Shown one piece after another: positions 1 to 8,836 of a stretch of DNA of 21,846 nt (position 1 is the stretch's first letter; each line of letters opens with the position of its first letter). The notes under the pieces were generated by a model that saw only the letters and a list, made by a program, of their open reading frames with translations, did not search any database and was not told the DNA's origin. Source of the DNA: CAZAKO01 sp964546145 (lineage in GTDB: Bacteria > Fidelibacterota > UBA2242); contig CAZJIU010000035.1 in the NCBI GenBank assembly GCA_964546145.1, positions 1 through 21,846 of the forward strand. The letters are read 5' to 3'. The position numbers were made by a program, and so were the translations under genes.

Positions 1-2
1 AG

Positions 3-86
3 TCGGGATGTAAGTTAATGCTCTATGAAATTGCATTATTCCGACAGATTATTAGATTTATTCTTTGGACTGCTTTAATAAACTGA
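3..86 (+). CDS. Possible C-terminal tail of an upstream gene (partial)
   Basis: This reading frame is open from the left edge and stops at TGA 84-86, eight bases before the next ATG at 94. It would encode about 27 residues ending FILWTALIN. The close spacing suggests the end of an upstream gene in the same operon, but the fragment is too short to identify. The other two plus frames stop within the first 18 bases. Weak support only. Confidence 0.2.
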   Translation, partial: SGCKLMLYEIALFRQIIRFILWTALIN

Positions 87-93
87 GATTAGT

Positions 94-1965
94 ATGGAAA
101 GAAGAACCAGAAATTACGTATTGAGTCTCATTTTTTTTGTTTTCTTTTTAGTCTTAACACTCTACTACCATTTTGTTTTTCAAACTCAACTGTATTACCA
201 TCTTCATCAACCCATATTTTTATTTAACCGCACCTTTATCAATGAATTCCTGAGCTATCCCGGGGGATTGATGGAGTTAGTTACTCAATTCCTCTTTCAA
301 TTTTATTACTACAATTTCGTCGGTGCGCTAATCATGGCCTTGTTGATTGTTGGAATTTGGGTGTTGCTATACAGGATTATTGAAAGGCTGCGCTCTTCCG
401 AGATTAGTTTATTGCTGGCCTTTTTACCGGTGATCTTATTACTATTCTTACAGAATCATTACAACTTCCCGCTGGTCATCACGCTCAAATATCTCTGCGC
501 TATCGCGTTTTTCTTTCTTTACCTGAAAGCAGGGGGTTGGGGTAAAATCATCCTCATCATTTCATCGGTCTTATTTTATTATCTGGCGGGCGGTTGGATT
601 TATCTTTTTTGGGTCGTACTGGGATTGCTCTATGAATTATTTTATGGGGAGTCGCCATCCCGGTACTATTTTTCCGGAATGCTGGTTGGATTTTATCTCC
701 TGTGCCCCTTGATAGCCAGTCGCTATCTATTTTTCATCGGGATTACGGAAGCCTATCTGTACATCGTCCCCAGCAGTGCCTTTTTCCAGCCTTTTATGTT
801 TAGACTCTCTGTTTTTCTTTATCTGTTTTTTAGTGCTTTACCAATCCTGCTGCCGGCAATTTTCACATTTGATCGGTATATTATTGGCAAGCCAGCTGAT
901 TCCATTCCCGGTAAAAGGCGTGGTGTTGTTGGCCCGATTTCGATTGTCGGGCAGTCCATCCTGATCCTGATTATCGGTTATTTAGTACTCCGCTATTCTT
1001 TTGACGAAAACGATAAGAGGCAAATTCGGATTGATTACCTGGCTTATCAGGGGCGCTGGTCGGAAGTAATCGAGCAAGCCCAGTCCGTGAAGGGTTATGA
1101 TCGCTTGACGAATTTCAATATTAACCGGGCTTTATATCATACCGGACAGCTACTCGATAATCTGTTTGCCATGCGACAGGTATTAGGAACGGACGGACTG
1201 TTTATCAATAAAGTAATTGCCAGTCAGATCGCACTTCCGGCGAGTGAACTCTATTTAGAATTGGGGCACATCAAAGCTGCTGAAGCGCTGGCTTTTGAAG
1301 CCCAAACCAAGTTCCGTTATGATCCGCGAATTTTGAAGCAACTCTGCCTGACCGGTATCATCAATGAAAAATATGCTGCCGCGCAGAAATTCACAGCTCT
1401 TTTAAGTGCAAGTATAATCCATCGTAGCTGGGCAGAGCACTATCAGGCATATATTGACGATCCCTATTTATGTCTTACCGATGATTTTATGCAGCTCAAG
1501 CGGGCGCAGCAGCCCCATACAGATTTTTTTATTAACGATGAACATCCCGACTACGATCTGGTGCAGCTGCTCAAAGAAGATCCGGATAACCGGATGGCTT
1601 TTGAGTATCTCATCGCTTACAATCTGTTAGAGTGTAAATTGAAAAATGTTTATAAGCATCTTGACAAATATAAAAATTTTAATTACCCGTATACGCCCCG
1701 CCACATTCAGGAAACACTCATATTATTAGAACTAAGGGATCCAAAAGAAATTGATCTCAGTAAGTACAATATAAGTTCCGAGATAGTCGAGCGATTTTCG
1801 AAATTTAATACGATTCTGATGGAAAATATTAGTGATCGCAAGAAAGCCCAATCCTTGTTAGCGAGCGAGTTCGGTAATACTCTCTGGTATTATGTCCGTT
1901 ACGTCACGCCCTTAGTCACTAACCTCGAATTAAAGGTGAGAAAAATAGATGAAGATCTCTATTAA
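94..1965 (+). CDS. Polytopic membrane protein with C-terminal helical-repeat region (DUF6057-like)
   Basis: The 623-residue protein has about nine hydrophobic segments in residues 8-305 (for example 10-27, 75-95, 130-147, 195-215 and 280-303). A mostly soluble, helix-rich region of about 315 residues follows. It contains short alpha-alpha units resembling tetratricopeptide repeats, such as the stretches around ASELYLELGHIKAAEALAFE and QYNFNINRALYHTGQ-type positions. The layout, and pairing with an exported propeller protein, recall the Bacteroidetes family DUF6057, whose role is unknown; this assignment is from memory of the family. The stop overlaps the next gene by 17 bases, so the two are probably co-translated. 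The membrane part probably anchors the helical-repeat part for protein-protein contacts, though the side of the membrane is not determined. The Shine-Dalgarno signal before the ATG is weak. Confidence 0.75.
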   Translation: MERRTRNYVLSLIFFVFFLVLTLYYHFVFQTQLYYHLHQPIFLFNRTFINEFLSYPGGLMELVTQFLFQFYYYNFVGALIMALLIVGIWVLLYRIIERLRSSEISLLLAFLPVILLLFLQNHYNFPLVITLKYLCAIAFFFLYLKAGGWGKIILIISSVLFYYLAGGWIYLFWVVLGLLYELFYGESPSRYYFSGMLVGFYLLCPLIASRYLFFIGITEAYLYIVPSSAFFQPFMFRLSVFLYLFFSALPILLPAIFTFDRYIIGKPADSIPGKRRGVVGPISIVGQSILILIIGYLVLRYSFDENDKRQIRIDYLAYQGRWSEVIEQAQSVKGYDRLTNFNINRALYHTGQLLDNLFAMRQVLGTDGLFINKVIASQIALPASELYLELGHIKAAEALAFEAQTKFRYDPRILKQLCLTGIINEKYAAAQKFTALLSASIIHRSWAEHYQAYIDDPYLCLTDDFMQLKRAQQPHTDFFINDEHPDYDLVQLLKEDPDNRMAFEYLIAYNLLECKLKNVYKHLDKYKNFNYPYTPRHIQETLILLELRDPKEIDLSKYNISSEIVERFSKFNTILMENISDRKKAQSLLASEFGNTLWYYVRYVTPLVTNLELKVRKIDEDLY

Positions 1966-3493
1966 AACCAGGATCTCGTTTCTTATCGGGATTTTTTTCA
2001 TCTGTGGTTTAGGGCTGCAATTTTGTGCTAAACCGAGCACCAAAGGTTACCTTGAAATTGACCGGTTGCCGAATATTGATCCTGACTATATCGGTAGTGT
2101 CATTCCCCCCAATATTGCTCCACTGAATTTTAAGATCAAAGAGCGAGCAGCCAATTACTATGTCGAAATTTATACTCTTAAAGCGAATCGTAAGCGGATT
2201 CGCCTGCGAACTGATCAGATAGTAAAAATACCGCAACACCATTGGCGTCGCCTCTTATCCCAAAATCGGGGAGAAGAGCTATTGATTGATGTCTATTTTA
2301 AAGCACCGGATTTAGGATGGCAGAAATATCGCACTATCAAGAACTACATTGCCAACCAGAAAATTGATTCGCATGTAGTCTACCGGCTGATCAATCCGGG
2401 TTACGTTTTATGGTGGGAGATGGGCATTTATCAGCGGAATATCGAGAATTTTGATGAGTCGCCGATCTTTACCAATCGGGTCACCAAACATAACTGTATG
2501 AATTGTCACTCCTTTTGTCAACATAATCCCGAGATTATGCTATTTCATATGCGTGGTAATTACGGTGGGACGATGATTGTCAGAGGGGATAAGGCCCAAA
2601 AGGTCAACACTAAAACCGATTACACTATGTCGGCCGGTGTTTATCCCGCCTGGCATCCCGATGGCCGGCATGTTGCCTTCTCGGTTAATCGAATTGTCCA
2701 GTCCTTTCACGCGCGAAAGGATGCCAGTATATATGTCCGGGATAACGCTTCCGATATAGTTGTTTATGATACCGAAACCAATATAGTAACTACATCACCT
2801 CAAGTTTCAACAAAGCGGTTAGAAAATTTGCCGGAATGGTCGCCGGACGGCGAGTATCTGTATTTCTGCAGTGGTCCGGAACTGAAAAAAGAGACCAAAT
2901 ATAACGAATACCGCTATGATCTTATGCGCATTCCCTATAATGTCGAAACGAATCAATGGAGTAAAATCGAGCCGGTGCTGATCGCCAGCAAGCTGGGTAA
3001 AAGTGTCTCTTTTCCAAAAATTTCACCGGATGGCAAATACCTGCTATTCACAATGAGTGATTATGGCTATTTCGCGATTCATTTTAATTCCAGTGATCTT
3101 TATCTGCTCGATTTAACCACCGGAGCGTATCGCCAGCTGCCGGTCAATAGTCCCAGCAGTGAAAGCTATCATAGCTGGTCGAGCAATGGTCGCTGGTTTG
3201 TTTTTGCCAGTAAGCGCAAAGACGGCTTGTGTTCGCGGTTGTATTTCAGCTATATTGACCCGGCAGGCAATGCGGCTAAACCTTTTCTGCTGCCCCAAAA
3301 AGATCCCGAATTCTATGATACTTTTATCATGAATTACAATGTACCTGAATTGATTGTGGGTTCAATTGACATTAGCCGCTGGAAGCTTTTAAAAACTGCT
3401 AGGGGCGGACTCCTCCAGGCTAAATTCGATCCGGAAGTGGATGTAGATGCCCTTTCCGGAGCTACCAAAGTTGTTAAGCCAAAAGAACAATAA
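1949..3493 (+). CDS. Exported PD40/TolB-like beta-propeller protein with a CxxCH heme-binding motif
   Basis: The 514-residue protein begins with a basic stretch and a hydrophobic segment ending LGLQFC, so Cys26 could be lipidated, although Phe at -1 is unusual for a lipobox. Residues 183-187 read CMNCH, a c-type heme-attachment motif, with a further Cys at 190. At least four PD40 (WD40-like) blades follow, recognisable by YPAWHPDGRHVAF, LPEWSPDGEYLYF, FPKISPDGKYLLF and YHSWSSNGRWFVF. This gives a periplasmic propeller that may bind heme. The start overlaps the upstream membrane-protein gene by 17 bases, with AAGGTG as ribosome-binding site. The C-terminus has DALSGATKV, close to a flavinylation motif but lacking its acceptor Thr. 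Partner and substrate are unknown; a role in sensing or anchoring at the cell surface is only inferred. Confidence 0.8.
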   Translation: MKISIKTRISFLIGIFFICGLGLQFCAKPSTKGYLEIDRLPNIDPDYIGSVIPPNIAPLNFKIKERAANYYVEIYTLKANRKRIRLRTDQIVKIPQHHWRRLLSQNRGEELLIDVYFKAPDLGWQKYRTIKNYIANQKIDSHVVYRLINPGYVLWWEMGIYQRNIENFDESPIFTNRVTKHNCMNCHSFCQHNPEIMLFHMRGNYGGTMIVRGDKAQKVNTKTDYTMSAGVYPAWHPDGRHVAFSVNRIVQSFHARKDASIYVRDNASDIVVYDTETNIVTTSPQVSTKRLENLPEWSPDGEYLYFCSGPELKKETKYNEYRYDLMRIPYNVETNQWSKIEPVLIASKLGKSVSFPKISPDGKYLLFTMSDYGYFAIHFNSSDLYLLDLTTGAYRQLPVNSPSSESYHSWSSNGRWFVFASKRKDGLCSRLYFSYIDPAGNAAKPFLLPQKDPEFYDTFIMNYNVPELIVGSIDISRWKLLKTARGGLLQAKFDPEVDVDALSGATKVVKPKEQ

Positions 3494-3595
3494 GCGGCTG
3501 CTTTTTCACTGCCGGAAATAAAAATTTATTTAATCGCTCAATTGTTCGACTCAAATTCCTCTTACTACTTCCTTTTTCCTAACGGATTTATTTTT

Positions 3596-3603
3596 TATAT
3601 TTG
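3596..3603 (+). promoter_or_regulatory. Candidate Bacteroidetes-type -10 element
   Basis: TATATTTG matches the TAnnTTTG -10 consensus of Bacteroidetes primary sigma factors exactly. It lies 49 bases before the cellobiose phosphorylase ATG. No clear -33 TTTG is seen upstream, and such octamers occur by chance in AT-rich DNA, so this is tentative. Confidence 0.3.
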
Positions 3604-3651
3604 AACCGTTTTATCTATAATTTGACAGTCGAATTTTATAGGAGACGATGA

Positions 3652-6090
3652 ATGCAATTTGGCCGTTTTGATGACGAAAAGAGAGAATATGTAATTAACA
3701 CTCCCGAGACACCTTATCCCTGGATCAATTATCTGGGAAATGAAGCATTTTTCTCGATCATCTCCAATACTGGTGGTGGCTATAGTTTTTATAAAGACGC
3801 AAGGTTACGGCGCATAACCCGCTATCGTTATAATAACTCGACCTTAGACGATAACGGGAAATATTTTTATATCAATGACAATGGCGAGGTCTGGAATACC
3901 GGCTGGAAGCCGGTTATGCACAAATTGGATTTCTACGAATGTCGGCATGGCTTAGGCTATACGCGAATTACCGGCAAGAAGAACAATCTGCAGGCTGAAG
4001 TACTAACCTTCGTGCCGCTCGATTTTAATGGGGAAGTACAGCAGCTAACCCTGACCAATACCGGCAATTCTCCTAAAAAGATAAAATTATTTTCCTATGT
4101 GGAATTTTGTCTCTGGAATGCGCTCGAAGATATGACCAATTTTCAGCGGACCTTTTCCATCGGTCGGGCTGAAGCTGACGGCAGCACAATAATTCATTTT
4201 ACCGATTACAAAGATCGCCGGAATCATTTTGCTTTTTATACGGTCAATGCCAAAATCAATGGCTTCGATTGTGACAAAGAAAGCTTTATGGGAATCCACA
4301 ACGGGCCGGCGCATCCAAATGCTGTTTTCGCGGGTAAATCGCGCAATTCGATGGCATTTGGCTGGCAGCCAATCGCTTCACATCTAATTAATGTCAACCT
4401 GAATCCCGGCGAACAGCAGACCTATATTTTCATTTTGGGTTATGTGGAATACCCGGATAATCAAAAATGGGATGCTCAGGGGAATATTAATAAAACCAAA
4501 ATCGAGGAGATGAAGCGCCGCTTTTCAACTGTTCAGGATGTGGAGCGGTCAATACAGCAGCTGCGTGATTTCTGGAGTGAGTTACTTTCCGTCTATCAGA
4601 TTGAAACGGAAAATGAAAAGACCGATCGCATGGTGAATATCTGGACGCCATATCAGTGCATGGTTACTTTTAATATGTCGCGGAGTGCCTCTTATTTTGA
4701 ATCGGGCATCGGGCGCGGCATGGGATTCCGGGATTCCACCCAGGATCTCCTGGGCTTTGTTCATTTAATTCCTGAGAGAGCCCGGGAGCGGTTGGTGGAT
4801 ATTGCCGCTACTCAATTCGCAGATGGCGGCGCTTATCATCAGTATCAACCGCTGACAAAACGTGGCAACTACGAAGTCGGTGGCAATTTTAATGACGACC
4901 CACTCTGGCTAATTTGCGGAGTGATTGCTTATCTGAAAGAGACTGGTGATTTTTCTATCTTAGATGAACAGGTGCCTTTCGATAATAATCCCGAAAATCA
5001 AGCAACTATGTTTGAACATCTGAAGCGTTCTTTTTATCATGTGGTGAATCATTTAGGCCCGCATAAATTGCCGCTGATTGGCCGGGCCGATTGGAACGAC
5101 TGCCTCAATCTGAATATTTATAACACCGATCCGGATCAGTCTTTTCAAACTGGCGTTAATAAAATGGATGGCAAAGTTGCCGAGTCTTTAATGATTGCCG
5201 GGGCTTTTGTTCTTTATGGCAATGAGTTTGCCGAATTGTGTGAACATTTGGGCAAAGAGGAGGAGTCTCGCCAGGCTCATAAGCATATTGATGCAATGAT
5301 TGAGAGCATCAACAAATTCGGCTGGGATGGTAACTGGTTTTTGCGGGCGTATGATGCCAAAGGACGCAAGGTCGGCAGCCACGAGAATGAAGAGGGTAAG
5401 ATTTTCATCGAATCGCAAGGATTTTGCTGCATGGCTGGAATTGGTCAAAAAGATGAACGCATGCAAAAAGCCCTTGATTCAGTCAAAAAGTATCTCGATT
5501 GTGAATACGGATTAGTGCTGCAAAATCCCGCTTTTACGAAATATTACATCGAGTATGGTGAAATTTCGACTTACATCCCGGGTTATAAAGAAAATGCCGG
5601 CATCTTCTGCCATAATAATCCCTGGATCATGATTGCCGAAGCGAAGTTGGGACGCGGCGATCGGGCTTTTGAATATTGGCGCAAAATCAGCCCTGCTTAT
5701 TTGGAAGATATTAGTGAATTGCACCGTACCGAACCCTATGTCTATGCCCAGATGATTGCCGGTAAGGATGCCTATAAGCCGGGAGAAGCGAAAAATTCCT
5801 GGCTGACTGGTACCGCCGCCTGGAATTTCGTAGCAATTACCCAGTACATTCTCGGCATTCGCCCGCAATTTAGCGGAATGCTGATTGATCCTTGTATCTC
5901 TCCAACGTGGAAGGAATATAAAATACTCCGCAAATTCAGGAGTAAAGAGTTGGTGATAACTGTGCAGAATCCAGCTGGCGTTCAGCAGGGAGTTAAGCGA
6001 GTTACCCTGAACGACGAGTCGCTTAGCGGAAATTTTATTCCGCTGTCCAAAATGAAGCAGCGCAATGAGATTTTAGTGGAGATGGGCTGA
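3652..6090 (+). CDS. Cellobiose phosphorylase, glycoside hydrolase family 94
   Basis: The 812-residue protein is full length for cellobiose phosphorylases (about 810-820 residues). These inverting enzymes (EC 2.4.1.20) split cellobiose with inorganic phosphate into alpha-glucose-1-phosphate and glucose in the cytoplasm, saving ATP. The N-terminus YVINTPETPYPWINYLG is typical of the family, and the protein follows the expected N-terminal beta-sandwich then (alpha/alpha)6-barrel order. The motif GRADWNDCLN contains Asp483, which corresponds to the catalytic acid Asp490 of the Cellvibrio gilvus enzyme. The late block IPGYKENAGIFCHNNPW is also characteristic. There is no signal peptide. AGGAGA lies 7 bases before the ATG, fixing the start. 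The gene stands alone, with 158 bases upstream and no transporter in view. A cellodextrin or related beta-glucoside specificity cannot be fully excluded. Confidence 0.93.
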   Translation: MQFGRFDDEKREYVINTPETPYPWINYLGNEAFFSIISNTGGGYSFYKDARLRRITRYRYNNSTLDDNGKYFYINDNGEVWNTGWKPVMHKLDFYECRHGLGYTRITGKKNNLQAEVLTFVPLDFNGEVQQLTLTNTGNSPKKIKLFSYVEFCLWNALEDMTNFQRTFSIGRAEADGSTIIHFTDYKDRRNHFAFYTVNAKINGFDCDKESFMGIHNGPAHPNAVFAGKSRNSMAFGWQPIASHLINVNLNPGEQQTYIFILGYVEYPDNQKWDAQGNINKTKIEEMKRRFSTVQDVERSIQQLRDFWSELLSVYQIETENEKTDRMVNIWTPYQCMVTFNMSRSASYFESGIGRGMGFRDSTQDLLGFVHLIPERARERLVDIAATQFADGGAYHQYQPLTKRGNYEVGGNFNDDPLWLICGVIAYLKETGDFSILDEQVPFDNNPENQATMFEHLKRSFYHVVNHLGPHKLPLIGRADWNDCLNLNIYNTDPDQSFQTGVNKMDGKVAESLMIAGAFVLYGNEFAELCEHLGKEEESRQAHKHIDAMIESINKFGWDGNWFLRAYDAKGRKVGSHENEEGKIFIESQGFCCMAGIGQKDERMQKALDSVKKYLDCEYGLVLQNPAFTKYYIEYGEISTYIPGYKENAGIFCHNNPWIMIAEAKLGRGDRAFEYWRKISPAYLEDISELHRTEPYVYAQMIAGKDAYKPGEAKNSWLTGTAAWNFVAITQYILGIRPQFSGMLIDPCISPTWKEYKILRKFRSKELVITVQNPAGVQQGVKRVTLNDESLSGNFIPLSKMKQRNEILVEMG

Positions 6091-6165
6091 GGAAATAATC
6101 CAGCTAATTACTCTGGCACTACACACAATTTAAATTGCTTGTATTTCGTTTCAGTATATCGTATC

Positions 6166-6183
6166 TTTCAGCAAACGCTGAAA
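6166..6183. promoter_or_regulatory. Palindrome upstream of the AbiE-like pair, candidate autoregulatory operator
   Basis: TTTCAGC-AAAC-GCTGAAA is a perfect 7-bp inverted repeat ending 19 bases before the antitoxin ATG. A further half-site, GTTTCAG, occurs about 20 bases upstream, near 6148. AbiEi-type antitoxins are known to repress their own promoter by binding inverted repeats. No T-run follows, so a terminator is unlikely. Confidence 0.45.
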
Positions 6184-6202
6184 CAAAGGATATAGTGAAA
6201 TT

Positions 6203-7255
6203 ATGTTAAAAGAAAATGATGTCATTGAGAAGTTAAAACAGCAAATCCAAGAATTACTGCCTGAGACTGGACTAGTTACCATTGAACAATATCGCCTTGA
6301 AAAACAGGCTTTAGTCGATCTCGTGATTGATTTGAAAACCAAAACCGGTAAGACATATGAAATCTGGATCGAAGCCAAGAGCCAGGGATTGCCCCGTAAT
6401 ATTCGCCTGGCGATTTCTCAATTGAATTCGTATATGAAAGGTCGGAAGAATATATATGGATTAGTTGTAGCGCCATTTCTTTCAGAAGTATCGCGGCGGA
6501 TATGCGTTGAATCGGGATTTAACTATCTTGATTTGTCGGGCAATTATCTATTGAAACTACCCGGTATCTATATGAAGTCCGATGGAAAGCCTAATAAATA
6601 TCCCAGTACCCGTCCGTTACGATCGGTATTTTCACCCAAATCAACCCGCCTGTTGAGAGTATTGTTAAACGATCCGAAAAAGCCTTGGTATGTTAAGGAT
6701 TTAGCCAAAACATCCAATCTAAGCCTTGGACAGGTTTCGAACCTGAAAAGAGAACTATTAAATTACGATTACTTGGCTGAGACAGACGGAGGTAAACTGA
6801 TCTTAAAGTCACCAGAGCAATTATTACTGAAATGGACCGAAAAATATTCTTATACCAATAATGAAATGGCATCGTTTTACAGCCTGGATGATATTGGTGT
6901 AATTGAAGATAAGATTGCTCAAACGGCATCTAGTCAAGATCTGCAATATGCATTTAGCCTGATATCCGGTTCGATGCGCGTAGCTCCTTTTTTACGTCTA
7001 AAAAGAGTGTTTGCATATATTGAGTATGATTTGGCTAAATTTGCAGAAGCATGTCAATTTAAAAAAGTAGATTCAGGTGCTAATGTCATCCTGATGAGAC
7101 CCTACGATGAAGGTGTATTTTATTTCAAGCAGAAAGTCGAAAATGTCAGCATTGTATCGGATGTACAGCTCTATCTCGATTTGAATTCCTACAAGGAACG
7201 CGGACAGGAAGCGGCAGAGTTCATCCTTAAAGAACGGTTGAAGAAGATATGGTAA
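6203..7255 (+). CDS. Type IV toxin-antitoxin system AbiEi-like antitoxin / transcriptional regulator
   Basis: The 350-residue protein starts at ATG with AAAGGA about 13 bases upstream. Residues about 35-110 look like a degenerate PD-(D/E)xK nuclease-type domain, with acidic residues at 39 and 43 and the IEAK motif with Glu57 and Lys59. Residues about 143-190 contain a winged helix-turn-helix (LLRVLLNDPKKPWYVKDLAK, then NLSLGQVSNLKRELL). The C-terminus LYLDLNSYKERGQEAAEFIL is the signature end of long AbiEi-family antitoxins (AbiEi_2 type). It overlaps the downstream nucleotidyltransferase by 7 bases (ATGGTAA), as expected of an antitoxin-toxin pair. It should neutralise the partner and repress the operon. 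Whether the nuclease-like domain is active cannot be told. AbiE systems can act in plasmid maintenance or phage abortive infection. Confidence 0.8.
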   Translation: MLKENDVIEKLKQQIQELLPETGLVTIEQYRLEKQALVDLVIDLKTKTGKTYEIWIEAKSQGLPRNIRLAISQLNSYMKGRKNIYGLVVAPFLSEVSRRICVESGFNYLDLSGNYLLKLPGIYMKSDGKPNKYPSTRPLRSVFSPKSTRLLRVLLNDPKKPWYVKDLAKTSNLSLGQVSNLKRELLNYDYLAETDGGKLILKSPEQLLLKWTEKYSYTNNEMASFYSLDDIGVIEDKIAQTASSQDLQYAFSLISGSMRVAPFLRLKRVFAYIEYDLAKFAEACQFKKVDSGANVILMRPYDEGVFYFKQKVENVSIVSDVQLYLDLNSYKERGQEAAEFILKERLKKIW

Positions 7256-8091
7256 CACGGGAAAACTATACTCAGGAAGCAGTTGAATATTGTTTATCAG
7301 TTATGGTTGAAATCTTGACTGTGCTTGGAGAGTACAGAAATCATATAGTTTTAGTCGGTGGTTGGGTTCCCTATTTCCTCCTACCAGACCATAAAAATGA
7401 GCATACGGGCAGCATGGATGTGGACCTTGCTTTAGATCATGAACATATCAGTGAAGAGCACTACCGAACAATCCTCCAATTATTAGAGAACCACGGATAT
7501 CAGCCAAGTAACGAGCAACCCTTCACCTTTTACAGGGAAGTTCCAAGAGAAGGTCGAAATCCTATCAGGGTTCAGATTGATTTACTAACGTCAGAATATG
7601 GTGGTACTTCTAAAAGCCATCGGACTCAGAGAATACAGAATATCCAAGCGCGAAAAGCACGTGGTAGTGATCTAGCATTTAGTGATTATACAAAAGTTAA
7701 AATATCCGCCAGAATGCCAGATGGCGCTATTAATGAAGTTATTGTTAACGTTTCAAATGTAGTACCATTCATTGTAATGAAAGGTATGGCGCTTTGGGAA
7801 TCGTATAAAGAAAAGCATCCCTGGGATATTTATTTCGTTATACGGCATTATCCCACCGGAATTGATGAGCTTGTTAAGTTATTTAAACCTTTTATAGGTA
7901 ATAAGTTGGTCGTCGAAGGGTTGAGTAAAATCAAAAGTAAATTTGAGACTCCTGATAGTATTGGTCCTGTTTGGACTGCGGATTTTGAAATACAACTCAA
8001 CGAAGAAGATAGAGAAATACTCCAACGTGATGCATTTGAGCGGGTGAATGCATTTCTTGATAAATTAAATGTTAAGCCATTTCTGCTTTGA
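7249..8091 (+). CDS. AbiEii-like nucleotidyltransferase toxin
   Basis: The 280-residue protein has a nucleotidyltransferase-fold core: VLVGGW at residues 34-39, GSMDVDLALD at 54-63 with the metal-binding pair Asp57/Asp59, and a third acidic residue in the strand RVQIDLL. This GG-DxD-D pattern is that of AbiEii/MNT-type nucleotidyltransferases. Related toxins transfer nucleotides, often to tRNA acceptor ends, and stop translation; the target here is unknown. The motif is not the standard AbiEii GSx10DxD spacing, so this is a divergent branch. Its ATG overlaps the antitoxin stop by 7 bases, which implies coupled translation. There is no obvious terminator before the convergent ferritin-like gene. 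An alternative reading is a general minimal nucleotidyltransferase. Confidence 0.75.
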   Translation: MVTRENYTQEAVEYCLSVMVEILTVLGEYRNHIVLVGGWVPYFLLPDHKNEHTGSMDVDLALDHEHISEEHYRTILQLLENHGYQPSNEQPFTFYREVPREGRNPIRVQIDLLTSEYGGTSKSHRTQRIQNIQARKARGSDLAFSDYTKVKISARMPDGAINEVIVNVSNVVPFIVMKGMALWESYKEKHPWDIYFVIRHYPTGIDELVKLFKPFIGNKLVVEGLSKIKSKFETPDSIGPVWTADFEIQLNEEDREILQRDAFERVNAFLDKLNVKPFLL

Positions 8092-8248
8092 ATTCCCGAC
8101 TCATTTTTGCCTTCTTATTATATCGGTAGTTTTACTCGGCATAAAGTAATTCTTTGCCTTTGTAACTGAGGTAAGATAGGTAAAGAGATATAAAAAAATA
8201 AGAACCCCTCAATCCCTTTATATTAATTTAATCTGTATATGATTATTC

Positions 8249-8749
8249 TCAGGTAGTATAGAGGGCTTTGATTTTATTATTCAAATAGAAGATATGTTTC
8301 AGCTCTTCTTTGATAATTAAATTGATCTTGTCCTTGCCGAATTCCGACGGTACCAGGTCCTGCAATCCGTAGTAAAAAACGACCGAATCCTTTTCCAGAC
8401 CGATTGCATAATTCAAAATTTCTTCGATACTCCGTTGATCGTTTATAAAATTGGAGGGATCGTCGTTCAGATTGAAGATATATCCGTCGGCAAAAGAGTG
8501 CAGATAGCTGGCGGCGCTGGCATTGGGATCAATCAATCTTGATAGCAGCTGCTGTTGGCCAACAATTTTTTCTTTCAAATGTGCAAAAATCTTTTCGTGT
8601 TTGAGTTCCATATCAACCAGGTCTAGAAATAGAAATTTATGACTTTGATCGGTTACCTGCTTGGCTGCTTTTTTGTAAAATTTAGCGCCGTTGCGCTCGA
8701 TCTGCAGGGCGATTTCAAAAATTTCGGCGATGTTAAATTCTGTTGACAT
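8249..8749 (-). CDS. Ferritin-like (rubrerythrin-related) diiron protein
   Basis: The 166-residue protein is a four-helix bundle with two repeats of the diiron pattern: Glu18 then Glu48-L-K-His51, and Glu119 then Glu149-L-K-His152. This matches the erythrin/rubrerythrin-like ferritin family. There is no C-terminal rubredoxin domain, since CxxC motifs are absent. It probably reduces peroxide or handles iron in the cytoplasm, but the electron donor is unknown. The ATG has GAGGTC four bases upstream. It follows the superoxide reductase gene by 87 bases, a gap that contains a strong hairpin, so it may be co-transcribed at a reduced level. The context supports oxygen or peroxide defence in an anaerobe. 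Confidence 0.82.
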   Translation of the reverse strand: MSTEFNIAEIFEIALQIERNGAKFYKKAAKQVTDQSHKFLFLDLVDMELKHEKIFAHLKEKIVGQQQLLSRLIDPNASAASYLHSFADGYIFNLNDDPSNFINDQRSIEEILNYAIGLEKDSVVFYYGLQDLVPSEFGKDKINLIIKEELKHIFYLNNKIKALYTT

Positions 8750-8792
8750 TTGACCTCTTCGTAGATTTCTTAAATAGGTTTATTCGATCTTA

Positions 8793-8819
8793 GAGCCGAG
8801 GCTAAATCCACCTCGGCTC
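8793..8819. terminator. Hairpin between superoxide reductase and ferritin-like genes
   Basis: GAGCCGAGG (8793-8801) and CCTCGGCTC (8811-8819) form a perfect 9-bp stem with a 9-base loop. No T-run follows on the minus strand, so it is not a classic intrinsic terminator. A leaky terminator, an mRNA-stability element or a processing site that separates expression of the two genes are possible readings. Confidence 0.45.
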
Positions 8820-8836
8820 CAATTGATTTACTTGAC

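Noticed and set aside
25..78. Seventeen-residue plus-strand mini-ORF near the left edge
   Set aside because: Too short, no ribosome-binding site, and overlaps another open frame running in from the edge.
5188..5868. Antisense open frames within the phosphorylase, glmS and other genes
   Set aside because: They are shadows of strongly supported coding frames, with no ribosome-binding sites or recognisable motifs.
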